Origin: Thoreauomyces humboldtii
Taxonomy: Eukaryota > Chytridiomycota > Chytridiomycetes > Spizellomycetales > Powellomycetaceae
Assembly (NCBI GenBank): GCA_027596035.1
Contig: JADGJA010000304.1
Coordinates: 1-19,516, forward strand
Reading direction: 5' to 3'
DNA length: 19,516 bases
In this document: positions 8,801 through 19,516 of the stretch, piece after piece
Numbering within the stretch: the stretch's first letter is position 1
Layout of the letters: each line of letters starts with the position of its first letter
Position numbers and translations under genes: made by a program
The notes under the pieces: generated by a model
Told to the model about the DNA's origin: nothing
Seen by the model: only the letters and a program-made list of their open reading frames with translations
Databases searched by the model: none

Positions 8801-10298
8801 TTAGCAGCCGTGAAGGAGACGACCCTCCGCGGCCACGGCCATCATGTTGGGCGTGGTGGCCGATGCGGGGAGAGCGTTACGGACCCCGAGCGGGTTCTTT
8901 GAGTAGCTCAGACGAATGCCACCCTTGGTCGAGTTGCTGAGTGGGTTGCCGTACAGCTGGAACAGAGCCTGTGTGGCACACTGAACATCATCAAACTATG
9001 ACGGAAAAGGTACTGGTTCAGAACAGACTGCTGACGATGAATGACTTTGGCAAGATACACGCTTACCTCGACAAAGCACATCGGCCCATTTGGACGACCG
9101 CGGAAGCAGAGGCGCTTGTAGCCTGGGCAATGTAGAAAGAGCTGGCGAAGCTCCTCCTCAGACGTGTCCGGAGGAAGGTTGCCAACGTACAGTGTGTTGC
9201 AAGGCGGGTTGTGATCAGCATTCGAGCGAGGTCCGCAAGGGAGGAAAGTAGTCGGGCTGGCACCCGCCGAGCTCGATGCACTCGAGTTGAGGCTCGCGGT
9301 GCTGCTGTTCGCAGGATTGGTCGTGTGAGAGGCCGGGTTGAGGGTCATTGGAGGCGAGAGCCTTGGGAGGAGACTCTCGCTACTGAAGAGAGCGCTACTG
9401 AAGCCGCGTTGCTCGGAAAAGGAGTGGGATCGCATGATCGGAGTTGGCTGGTGTGCGGGCGCGCTGTCCATGATCTCGGTGAAGTGAGCCGCCGCCTCGG
9501 ACATGTGCGATCGGTTGGGAACAGAGCTGGCCATTGAAGGCCTCATAGGATCCATGAAATTAGCAAAGGTAGAACCGCCAACGCTGCGACTTGAGAATGG
9601 CTGGTCATTGATGGGCACCGTGGTGCGACCGGTGATGTGCGCCGAGTCGTAAAGATCACACATGTCCATCTGAGCGTGGAAATCCTGATCACCGAACAGG
9701 ACCGGGCTTTGAGACCCGCTCATGAAAAACGGGTCGGAGAAGATGTCCGATTCGGCTTTCGAGCCGCGGCGTTGCATCTGCGCGTACTGGTTGAAGCTAA
9801 AGCCCGGAACAACAAGGACAGGTGCCTCGTTGGAAAGCCCTCGCTTGGTATGCAGGTTCTTCTTGGCCATCTCAGCCTTGAGAACGCACCCGCGTTCGGC
9901 ATCGACTTTTCGTCCACTAAGAACGTCACGAGCTTCAAGCGCATCTAGCCGTGTGCGGAACTTTGCAAAGCCGATCTGGAGTTCCGAAAGTGAGCAAAAT
10001 AGACAACATCCTGCGATGATCAGCAATTGCTTGCTTACGATTTGCTTTCGTGCATTTGGAAGACCAGTCCCATCATCGCTGTCACCCGGCGACGGAATCT
10101 TCAATGTAGCCGCTTCGAAGCCGGACGAGAAAGTGAACATGTTCTGGAACTCCCTTTCCAACATGTCTTCGGGGAACCCCACAACGAAAATGGTGGTGAT
10201 TTCTTCCTGCTTCGGAAATCAGAAGTCAGACTGTGAACATTTGCGCAGGAAGCTCGGCGACTCACCTGTTGCATAATGGGGATGTCAGCACCGGGCAT
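8801..10298 (-). CDS. scw1: Scw1/Whi3-family RNA-binding protein, two RRMs
   Basis: Exons: 10298-10266, 10206-10039, 9975-9067, 8995-8801; total 1305 nt, 434 aa; introns 59, 63 and 71 nt, all GT-AG. RRM1 is at about residues 14-104 ([20 protein letters not shown], then IIGFAKF once the intron is removed, ending [13 protein letters not shown]). RRM2 is at about 327-410 ([36 protein letters not shown] across the last splice; [15 protein letters not shown]). Between them lies a long Ser/Met/Pro-rich linker with [11 protein letters not shown], an RRxS kinase motif at 136-139. This is the fungal Scw1/Whi3 pattern. In fission yeast Scw1 acts in cell-wall integrity and septation; in budding yeast Whi3 holds mRNAs such as CLN3. 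The ATG at 10298 is favoured because no sense-strand ATG exists for 717 nt upstream. The 63-nt middle intron is an in-frame, stop-free insertion in RRM1 if retained. Confidence 0.92.
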
Positions 10299-10815
10299 TG
10301 GTGGTGGGGAAAGGCAAGGTACTGCGTGGGTCAAAAGACTAGCGACGATCAAGCTGGATGAGCTCGTTGCGCCGATATATGAATCGGCGATGGCTCAAGC
10401 TGAAATATCGATGTCTCGTTGGTCAAAGAATCTCTTGTCGAATGAGACAGTTGGCAACACTTCGTGACTTCGATGGTTCACGAGCACTTGTCGATGCGAG
10501 GGCTTGGTACAGCGAGGACCGATGCCTTCTTGTGTCTAGGAAGAACAAGCGCGAGGCGAGAGTCTGGCAAAGCCGAAATGTGTTGCGCAGCACGAAGGAC
10601 GAAAGCGAGCTGATGGGAGACAGAGTGGACAAATGTTGAGCAGCCTTGGTACGTGTACAGTAAGGTCGAGCGGCACGATGATGCGTAACGACACTGCGCG
10701 GCAACCAGGCTTGCGACGATGATGGGGGCTAGAGAGACGAGCTGAGTTGAAAAGGCTGGGAAAGGGGTAAAAAGGGTCAGACGAACGGGAAACGCGTGAA
10801 AAAAGGAGAGCAGTC

Positions 10816-10822
10816 CTTTATA
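10816..10822 (-). promoter_or_regulatory. TATA box candidate for scw1
   Basis: The minus strand reads CGTATAAAGGACTG here, about 520 bp upstream of the scw1 ATG. With a typical TATA-to-start distance it would give a leader of roughly 450-500 nt, all inside the ATG-free stretch. Confidence 0.45.
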
Positions 10823-11951
10823 CGTACAGGCAGGAAGACGATCGGTGTGTAATGAATCGCGTGGAGTTCTGGCCAAACCGAGGGAGAGCGAGAGCAGAGA
10901 ACAATGGAATGAGAGCAGAGGAGCACGGCGTTGTTGTGTTGTGGGATTGCCTGTGTATGGGATTGGATTGAGGGGAATTGCGGGTGGAGCTCGGTGGAGT
11001 CAATCGAGGCTTGTCCATTCCTTCAAGGGGTACGACCCTTCAAAACCACCCATTGTACATGTGTACAGAAAGTACCTGATCCCTGGGCTCCCTGAGAGAG
11101 CTCACGCACAGACTCAGAAGCGGAAGCTACGGACCTGTAATACGGACCTGCTCAAGACATACAGCGGGCGCACGACGCGCATCTCCCTTCGATCAAGCCA
11201 GAACCCATGCGTTCGCATTAGGAGGCACCGTCCATCAGCTGTACACCCTCCCGCCTCCATTTCTAAACGAAAATCAGGGTGGTGATTGCGACGATGTGTG
11301 TGCTACATCCACATCTTCGGTCTCTTGGCCGGTCATTTTCACGAGACCCACCGATGTGCTCCCTTTTCTTGCTTGCCTCTGTTGTTGGCACGCAACTCGT
11401 ACTGTACCGTTGTGTCCTTTCCGTGGTGCAGGCGGGTCGCAAGGTGTCAGGGCCAGGTTCCTGGGTCATCTGGGACGTGCGCCCGCTCCCCTCCCCCTGG
11501 TACAAAGTGCCCAGTGGCAAAAGTCACCCATGGTACAATCACAAAAGTGGCTCAGCCGTGGAACGGCACGTTGGTCAAAAAAGCCAAAGCCAAAGAGAGA
11601 CGGCACGTGGGCCGCACAACAGAGGAATCGAGATTCGGCAGATTCGGCAGCCTATAAGAATTCTATCAAAAGGCGGGCGGGCCCACAGACGTCTGCTTCG
11701 CAGCCATTCGTTGATCTCAGGCTCAACGAGTCTGACTGCCGGATCGACATTCCTAGGCCGCAGGAAATTGGGGAAAGAGAAGGAAAAGAAAGAACCCACG
11801 CTTGTCGAGAAAACCATCCAGTCGGGGAGTGCGTTCGAGTAGAAGCCCGCACTGTGAAACCCTTCGAGGTTTTTGTTAGCTGTGACCAGTCCAAGACGAC
11901 GTTCAGACAGATCCCTTCCCATCGCGTTTCGGTTCTTCGTCTTCCTGCACG

Positions 11952-11990
11952 GCGACAAGTGGGACGAGGATGAACGTCGTCCCGAGTCGC
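11952..11990. repeat. Two-stem imperfect hairpin
   Basis: GCGAC (11952-11956) pairs with GTCGC (11986-11990), and GGGACGA (11961-11967) pairs with TCGTCCC (11977-11983), around a 9-nt loop. A 4/2 internal bulge separates the stems. It lies about 340 nt past the ATG2 stop and 1.65 kb upstream of scw1. Function is unknown. Confidence 0.4.
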
Positions 11991-12328
11991 TGAGTTTCCG
12001 ACTGCTCAATAGATGCGTTTGCCGCGCTTGAGGAAAGGGCCACAATCGGTCAGCCGTGAGAAGGCCATTTTAGCACTCAGTGCGATCCGGCAACCTTCCC
12101 CATCAGATCCGCGATGGGCGGTTCGACGAAAGCATGGACACCAAACGTTGTGGTGCAATTTGATTCTCAAAGTCCGTTTTGAACACAATACCAGAGCGAC
12201 GCCATCACCAAAAACAGCCAGATTCCCTATGTACAACTCTCATCGTTCGTCAGCCTTTGTATCTGGAGAAGCAGGATGGTCAGTTCGACTAGTCATGATC
12301 GGCGGGAGGCGGGGAAGGAGAAGCGAGC

Positions 12329-15300
12329 CTACTTGTCCTCCATTTGTACGCGACGACTTGGGTCCATCGAGTTTTGCAGACCCATCAGGGTCTTCGAGAC
12401 CGCTTCGGTGGCTCCGATCATGGGTCGCAGGACGGCGACTGGGACAGCTCGCATCACCGCGCGAACGGTGCCCTACGAGCACAACCAAGATTGGTATGTG
12501 AATAAGAGACAGTTCTCTCTTCAAACTCCATGGAGTCCGAGGTGGGGTGGTATTCGTACCTGCGTTCCAGTGTTCTCGTACACCTCCATGGGCACAGCCA
12601 GTACGGTGCGAGCCGCGGTAGCGACGTTCCTGCTTAAACTCCGATACGCCAGTTCGACGCCCTCCTTGACGTCCGAAGGTTGTTCGGCGTACTTGCTGAC
12701 ATGATCCGCTCCTCCCTGATGATGTGCGAAGGACCGAGGAGACCCTGGTCCCGATTCACTCGCACCACCGCCACCGCTTCCCTCCCCGCCGAAGATCTCG
12801 TCGGCCTGTTCCAGCAGACCCTGCGTGCCGACGGCTAGCTTGGTGCCGATCTTGATCGTCTCGCTCGTGGCGGCTTTCGCGAACGACTTTGCACCCTTCT
12901 GCAGACCGCGGATGATGCGACCGTCCTTCTTGTACTGCTCAAGGGGGAGGAGCACTAGGTCGGCGAGACCGGATCCGATGTTGACGAGAGAACGCACTCC
13001 GGTGACCCCCGATGCCATGTTGGGGATCTGCGTGCTGCGGATGTGGGGAAGCCATTGACCGAGAACGCCTTCCATGATTCGGGACCAACCTCTCACCTGC
13101 GGAACAGAGATAAGCGCTCTGTGTTCGCTATTCAACTTCTTTGCATCCGTATCCCTTAACTTACCCCAGTTAGCCGCACGCCTCGCAGGTTCATTTCGGC
13201 TGCTTCCAGCGGAAAAAAGTTCAGCATTTCGACCAGATTTCCGCCCTTAAGGTTGGCGTAGTCAACATGTTTCGGCTTGTAGTCGATCTTGACCGACAAA
13301 GGTTGGATGTCACATAATTCTGGACAATATGGCTTCAGTATTTGTAAACCTACAAGAGCAAAGAGCTCCATCCTACTCACGGAAGAAAGTGGTGTCATTA
13401 GCTGGAGGCGAAGGTTGTACGTCCGTTCGTGGGTGTTCGTAAGTGAAAAATCGTAGCAAACAAGCCAAAGCGTCTTGATCAACATGGAGACGTAAGGGCA
13501 AGATGTCGATCTGAAAACGTAGAATATCAGTCACACATTGAGGCTGTTTAGTGGACAACAATGCACCCACCTTCAACCGCAACTCTTCATCTGGGCTGCG
13601 TGCAGGATCTGGTCGCACATTCGACAGATCAACTCTGATCATCTTGCTGCCAGGTTCCCGCGGTGGTGCATTGGCATCCGGTCGCATGTAAGACAGGAAC
13701 TTGCGCCAACGCGAGGAAGCTACGTTGTCGATGATCTCGACGTCACGGATGTTCGCCGCGAGTTGCCAGGCCGTCTGCGCGTCCTCGGGGTACGTGTCGA
13801 ACTCGACGTTCAAGGCATACACCTTGAACAGGACCTGGGCCGATTGGGATCGAACCAGATCTGCCGTGGACGTAGGTCGACGGCGATGATGGTGCTGACT
13901 TCGAGGGGTCACGGTGTGGGTAGTCGTGCCACTATATGCGCTCGTCCCGCTGTAAACGCTGGTAGCATCGTCGCGAAGGTGTTCCCGCCATTCTCCTCGA
14001 CCGGTGTGCTGCTGTTGCGGGCTTGTTTGCTGCTGCTGAAGAGTAGGGAGCAGGTAACTCGCGATGCTGTCAAAGGCTGCATGTTCATCGAGCTCAGGTG
14101 GTGCATCCGACGAAGTTTCGTTTGCGAACGGAGAGATGAACGTAGAGTGGGTGGAGCGACCAGGAGGACTACTCGCTTCCATGCTGGCTCTACGACTGTG
14201 TCGACCAGAGTGGCCGTCCGGATCAGGCCGCTTCTGCTTGCGGTTCTGCTCGCCTTGCAAAACTTGCTGCCGCGTGCTTTCCCAATCGTAACCATCGTAG
14301 ACGTTCCATGAAAGATCGAGATCTTGCAAACGGATGCGGAACAAGCTAGAGTCTTTCGTGGGCATGCCCGAAGCGCCAGCTTCCGATGTAACGGGGAAGA
14401 ATCGATCGATGATTCGAAAGTCCGCAGGGTTCGTTAGGACTCGTATCACGTCTTCCCGTGGCGGAGCAATGTCTGCTCGCAACCTACTGCTCGGACTCAG
14501 ACGCTCGGACGGTGAATCTCCCATGCCAAAGTCGTAATCTTCCGAGCCGCCAGGAGACAAAGACTCGTCACCGGCACTGAAAATACCGTCAAGCGGCTCC
14601 ATTTGCAGGTCGCAGGAAGTAACAGGAGCTCCGGTGAAGGTCCCAGGCGGAGGTCCAAACGCATGATCGTCCAAACTTCCGAGCACATCCCCGTGATCGC
14701 CTTCCAGAGTGATGTCAACCGGCTGCGTGGACACTTTGCTCGCCGGTGCTTCGGGTGCCGGATGGGGATGGTCACCTCCATCTATCAAATACTGAACGAT
14801 GGACACAAGTGTTTGGAAGGAATCGGCGCACGTATCAAGCGATAGATGATTGTTTGAGACCTCGAGCTCAAACGACGGTGTGATGCTCCCGCTATTAGTT
14901 CGGACCGACAAATCCATAAAGTCGCAGGTGATCACGTTCGCGAACCCTTCCGCCGCAAAGTGCTTCTTACTGTTTAGGTAGCCATCGGGCTCCGGTTCCA
15001 TGCACGGTTTCCTATTTGCACGATCGCCGATCACGTACACTGATGCATTGTACATCAAAAGCTTCAAGCTGACGGTCGGCGAGTCGGGTATCAGGTTACA
15101 GGAGATTCTGAAGCTGTCGATAAGAAGGACAGCAACGGCAGGCATATTCTGGGGTTGCACGTTCACGCAAGCGTCGTTGAGGTTAATGTGAAGCTTCGTA
15201 AACCGGCTAGTCATGTCCACCAGCGCGACTTCTGGCGGTTCCTTCAAGAAGGTAACAATGTCTTGTACGGCGCCGTGGGCCATTGAAGCCTCGAGGGCGA

Positions 15301-18300
15301 ATGCGCTGAAGGTTACAGAAGCCCATGTCTCTTTCATGTCCAGTTCCTCGTCGTAAGTTATCGAAAACGAAGCGGCAAGCATTTGTTTAGCCTGCGGCGA
15401 CGTCAACAACGTTCGATGGATGCAGCGAACATCGGGAGTCTTGAGGCCCGTAACTCTGCTGAGCTCCGCATCCTGAGCTTCGACCCACACGTAAAGAGTA
15501 GGCTTCCCTTCATGACCGCTAACGACGAACAAACGAAGACCGTTCGCCTCGCATGAGTACGTTCCTCTTTCAGGCTGTTCTGTAGCGTCAGATTCCGAGG
15601 ATGTAGCTGAGTGTATGGTGGCTACTACACGATCGCAGGTACCAACCACGCTGACGTTGCAAGGTTTTCGCGGAGGTACCTCGAAACGAGCCGCAGATTC
15701 CTCATGTTCACGACTTGCCAACAAGTCACCCGTGTGGGCAGAAGTAGCCGGGAGTTCTGTAGAAGGCAGGCCGAATTTGAGGAGCGATGAGTCCGATGGA
15801 GAATCAAGTGACAAAACCGGATCTTGAAATCCTGAGTTCTCGGCACTGCGCAGAGCGAATTCGTTCAGAATGAGCTGCAGCTCATCGTAATCCGCTTTCG
15901 TCAGATTGATATAAGACACTGGCATATGGCAATCAACCTGCACGAGCTTTTGGTAGAGTGTGTAAATGTAAGCAAAGCCAATCACTTCCCTACACATATT
16001 TAGCCTACCGAGTCATCAATAGTTCGCTGCTTGAACCACAGAAGATCGTTCTCTTCTGCACTGTTGGCATTTCCTTGACGTGCCTTCCCAGACCCAGCAG
16101 GTAGTCCAAGATCGTACCAGCTCTGCATCCCATACGTCGAAGACTGTTCCTCTTCCGGTTCGCGGTCGAACCGTAGCCCCGTGGGACTGTGATGCACTTC
16201 GATCGATGGTCTCTGCAGAATCACGTCGCAGATATGAGATCGGATGGTGATGTCCAATATTGGTCGCATCGGGGTTTCGTTGCGATTTCGTGCTGGTTCA
16301 GGTTCCCCCTTTGTGATGGACATAAAAGGCCTCAGCTGCACTGCAGAACCGCCTTGAACGTTCAGAGCCTGCTCAATGAAATAGCATGCGACACAAGCAT
16401 CTCACCTGCAGATCGCTCGAGGCAATTGACTGTAGAAAGGCCCAACGTATGACAGTCTATTATCCAACGCCGGTTGGCATTTGAACCGTTGGCTGAACAT
16501 CCACCATCGAAAGGGAGATTGCCAGACCCGATACTGCCACGACGACCAGTGGCATGGTGACAAGCCTCTGTTTGCGTCGTTATTTGCGCATCGACGAGGT
16601 CAACCCAAATAGAATTGCTGAAAAAATGTGTCCATATGAATGAGACCATTGCCTCTTAGCAGGTTGAAAGGAGTTTATCGTACCTTTTGGGAGTTCCCAG
16701 CAGGCCCTGCTGATCGTGAGAGACCGCAAACCAAATTCTCAAAAGCGATAGCTCAATACTCAGAATGCGACGATTGCTCGGATCCTACAACTACGATCAG
16801 ATCACAATTTCAGTAGGTCGAGACACATGTATCTTACGTCTTGATCGGTACTATCAGAGAGATCGTCCATAATTGCACCAACCGACGGAGCGGACCTATG
16901 AAATGTTGTGTTGGAAAATGGGTGAAACTATCCGAGCGAGCGAGCGCTGTTGACATACCCATTCAACTCAGAAGAGCCATTTTCGTGCAAAGCGATCGGC
17001 TCTCCCAAGCCTTTCGGTAGAACTTGTCGGAGACGCTCCAGAAACGGCAAACTCAGATACAGGACCATCGGTGCAAGCTTCACGGTGACATGCTCCGATC
17101 CAGATTCGTCCAGAGAACCGTCGGATCCAGTCAGGTGATGCTTCAGTGACACAACGATAGCGGGGACTTGGGACTGTGCGGCATCGGAAAGTGGGCGACC
17201 ATCAGTGTTCCTTGCATCTAAGGGCCGATGCGTTCCAAATTTCGGCGATTCATGAGAGCTCAATTGTGCGTAGAGTTCGGTCACAGCGTCCACTTTAAGT
17301 TGCGACTCGAAAACTAGGATCGGATGATAGAGGCCTGATGATGCACCGGAAGCGTGAGGACCTGACGAAGCCAAATTCCATCAGCAATGCTTGTACGGAA
17401 ATACGGCAGGGGTCGCCAAAGACATCATCCGACCTGAGCTCTTTGTCGGTCTCCATTCCGAGATGTGGGCATTCTTCACGCTCAGTTCGCTGCTGTCCCG
17501 CGCAGATCGAATGCCGCCTACTTCGTCGTGACCGACAACAACCAAGATGTCGGAGACGCTCGTCTTGATATGCTGCGCACTGAGGGCCTCCCCGAGGACC
17601 TCCTGCATGGTTGCGCTTCCCGTGTTCAAACGTGTGTTCAATTTCGTTATGAAACTGGTCGACAAGTTCTCTGGGATAGAATTCTCGTGGTGAGCGGCAC
17701 TCTGACCTCCAAAGAAAAGAGTATAGAACTGCGGTGCATCCACGATCGCATGTCCCGTTTCCGTGACAAGGTAAACGCTGAGCTGCTTGACTGCAATCTG
17801 GAGTCGAAGATGCCGAGAATCCTGAGAGTCTGCAGGAGTGACGTACTCTCCCGCCGCGGGATACCCATGATCTGGCCAGCTCAGACGTCTGGCGTCGACG
17901 GCAGGTGATGAAGGTGTAACGTCATGTCTCCCGAACCTGTACTCCTCTCCCAAATCTGCGTACTGCCGATTCCTGGCCAAGAACGCTTGTCCTTCTCCCA
18001 AGGAGCGAAAGGCCTCCACCAAAACGACCATCTGCTCTGGCAACACCAGTGAGCAGAGGGAATCCACAGAGACTTGAATGTCCAGACCGAGGTTGTGAGG
18101 CGGTCCAGGCGCATTGGGAAGGGCCTCCAGGTCCGCCATAGTGCCTCTGATCAGCATTCGAATCACATCTTCCTGCTTGTTTGAGGTCGACGCAATGATG
18201 GACTCATACGAGTATGTGGTAGAGTTCACTGCTGCTGATGGAACGGCGGGCTTTCGAGGTAACGCGCCTTCCGTGGTCACCTGTTTCAAACTGATCGTGA

Positions 18301-19227
18301 TCCCCGCAAACTTGATGTACTTCAACCTGTCGGCGTTTTCAAGGGATTGGTCTAGGTCGCTGTGGCCGATAGGAGACTGATCCTCGTATTTGAGGAAAGG
18401 AAACGAAAGATCGATGTGGTACTGCTGATCCAGCTCCGACGGTGATCCAGTTACGATCGAATGGTTCGATCTGTGGACAAGCCTGATGGTGGTGTTCTTG
18501 GCCGTGACCTTTGCTCTCGCCAAGATCTTGTCGATGAGCCGAGCGAGCACCTGAAGACCGTCAAGACCGGCGGAAGGAGCTGCCGAAGTTGGGCTGGACG
18601 AAGGTCTGGCGCTCTGATGAAAGCTCTCTGCCTCTGGGCCAAAATCGTCGTCGGCAGTGATCTCGCTCCTCAGAAAGTTCTCTGCAAAGTGGATGGACGA
18701 GGACATGATCTGCGACTCTGACAGGTGGGAAGACCGCGACAATCCTGAACCCGAAGGCTGCGTAAGAGTTTCGACCGAAAGGCAGACGACGGAGAAATGG
18801 CTCGGACTCTTACCGGCAGCAGGATCGTCCATAAGAGGGGTGAGCTCGATGTTCAGACCGTCGAGCTCCAACGTGCAATCCGAGTTTCCCAGATCCTTCC
18901 ATGGTATTGAGACATTGATTCGGGCAACGTGCCCATCGGTGACAATGAACGGCAGATCCGCACAAAGGTTGTTGAGGATCTGAGGTAAAGGGACCTCCGG
19001 TCAGTCACGCATCCATCAGGAGACGTAGGGGTCGGCCAACGTACATCAAGGTTGAGCTCAAGATCCTTGAGGACGACCTGACCGTTGCCTAGCTGGACGT
19101 CGAGTTGATCGAGGTTTATCTCTGCTGCCAAGAACTGCCCAATCGCCCGCTTGAGCAAGAACTTGAGGAGACGCTTCTGGAGCGACTGCGGGATGGCCCA
19201 CCCGGAAAAGGGCCAGAAGGATGACAT
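12329..19227 (-). CDS. ATG2: Autophagy-related protein 2 (bridge-type lipid transfer)
   Basis: Exons: 19227-19045, 18979-17434, 17361-16959, 16895-16838, 16784-16684, 16617-16406, 16340-16009, 15937-13571, 13510-13381, 13319-13165, 13096-12560, 12472-12329; total 6168 nt, 2055 aa; introns 53-87 nt. The N-terminal chorein motif opens [20 protein letters not shown] and continues [20 protein letters not shown] across the first splice. Atg2-specific blocks include [15 protein letters not shown] (about 1490), [10 protein letters not shown] (about 1690), [15 protein letters not shown] (from 1735), [19 protein letters not shown] (about 1785-1810) and [17 protein letters not shown]. The C-terminus has [20 protein letters not shown] and ends [20 protein letters not shown]...DK. 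A Ser/His/Gln-rich insertion fills about 1515-1640. Known role: with Atg9 and Atg18/WIPI it carries phospholipid from ER to the growing autophagosome. The second intron uses a weak GTCGGA donor, and the sixth has two possible acceptors 12 nt apart; the rest of the model is firm. Confidence 0.95.
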
Positions 19228-19256
19228 GCGAGCCTCCCTGCAGCCCTGTGAAACCG

Positions 19257-19268
19257 CTCCGCGCGGAG
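19257..19268. repeat. 12-bp perfect palindrome in ATG2 leader
   Basis: CTCCGCGCGGAG is a perfect GC-rich palindrome 30 bp upstream of the ATG2 start codon. It could form a small hairpin in the mRNA leader or be a dimeric factor site (CCGN4-type half sites CCG/CGG). Function is not shown. Confidence 0.4.
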
Positions 19269-19479
19269 AGTCGAGCGATAGGCGGCGGCGAGAGGAAGTA
19301 GTATAGCTTGGTGACGGAAGATTTGCGGTTGCTTATGAGGGACGCTTGCTTCACGGGGTCGTGGTGCGCGATATGCACCTCGTGTGCTGGCCCCAGTGTT
19401 TGAAAGATTCGTAGGTATGATAGTTCTGCTCGATGTTTTGCGGTGGCCGGTGGGAACAATGTCGGATATGAGGTGCGAG

Positions 19480-19481
<2 letters not shown>

Positions 19482-19516
<35 letters not shown>
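19482..19516. repeat. Compound (GT)n(AG)n microsatellite, runs off the window
   Basis: A GT tract at 19482-19500 passes directly into an AG tract at 19501-19516 that reaches the window edge, so its full length is unknown. It lies about 255-290 bp upstream of ATG2. Confidence 0.95.

Larger units (their letters stand above)
10299..12328. other. 2-kb intergenic region: scw1 leader/promoter and ATG2 3' flank
   Basis: This lies between the ATG2 stop (12329) and the scw1 ATG (10298). The scw1-proximal 717 nt lack any ATG on the scw1 sense strand. A TATA box sits at 10816. Further out are a TGTACA inverted pair near 11055-11068, a GATTCGGCA direct repeat near 11632-11649 and a hairpin at 11952-11990. 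The longest plus-strand frame (11296-11973) starts with a non-ATG codon and has no recognisable motif. No RNA gene or mobile element was seen. Confidence 0.75.
19228..19516. other. ATG2 5' flank
   Basis: No ATG occurs on the ATG2 sense strand in the 289 nt before the window edge, which supports the start at 19227. The flank contains the palindrome at 19257 and a compound microsatellite at the edge. No convincing TATA box was seen. Confidence 0.6.

Noticed and set aside
8908..10182. A single uninterrupted 424-residue frame on the minus strand
   Set aside because: It begins at a GTG inside RRM1, reads through a 63-nt intron and ends inside the next intron. The spliced model restores both RRMs and a full C-terminus.
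11296..11973. Plus-strand 225-residue frame in the scw1/ATG2 intergenic region
   Set aside because: It has a non-ATG start, no recognisable domain, and overlaps equally long frames in all other phases; likely chance.
13538..14311. Plus-strand 257-residue frame antisense to ATG2
   Set aside because: It lies wholly opposite a conserved ATG2 exon and looks like a coding shadow.
1..19516. tRNA, rRNA, CRISPR array or transposon remnants
   Set aside because: A by-eye scan found no box-B-like GTTCRA site with a matching cloverleaf, no spaced repeat array, and no transposase or reverse transcriptase signature.

Overview
This is eukaryotic nuclear DNA from a fungus, most likely a basidiomycete. The genes are split by many short GT-AG introns (53-87 nt), often with CTGA-type branch sites, exons are GC-rich, and proteins carry Ser/Gln/His-rich linkers. 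The protein families (fungal Ste12 homeodomain, Scw1/Whi3-type two-RRM protein, a long Atg2) are fungal. I cannot fix the genus from sequence alone.

Four protein genes were reconstructed, all on the minus strand and head to tail. Reading in transcription order from the right edge: (1) a 12-exon ATG2 gene (19227-12329, 2055 aa), the autophagy bridge-type lipid transfer protein; (2) a 4-exon scw1/whi3-like RNA-binding protein (10298-8801, 434 aa); (3) a 6-exon gene (7814-3225, 1418 aa) encoding three tandem START-like lipid-binding domains and a C-terminal hydrophobic membrane anchor; (4) a Ste12-type transcription factor (1706 to beyond the left edge, at least 568 aa), with no intron in the visible part. 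All exon joins keep the frame: summed CDS lengths are 6168, 1305 and 4257 nt for the three complete genes.

Intergenic stretches are long (about 2.0, 1.0 and 1.5 kb). They hold TATA-like boxes upstream of scw1 and the START gene, TGAAAC-type elements upstream of STE12, CT/GA microsatellites, and a roughly 717-nt stretch upstream of scw1 with no ATG on the sense strand. No tRNA, rRNA, CRISPR array or transposon was recognised.

The genes do not form one pathway. ATG2 and the START protein both suggest lipid movement between membranes, while Ste12 and Scw1 are regulators of mating/filamentation and of mRNA/cell-wall control. The most unusual item is the triple-START membrane protein. Each of its three START units is interrupted by an intron at the same Trp codon, a visible record of internal duplication.
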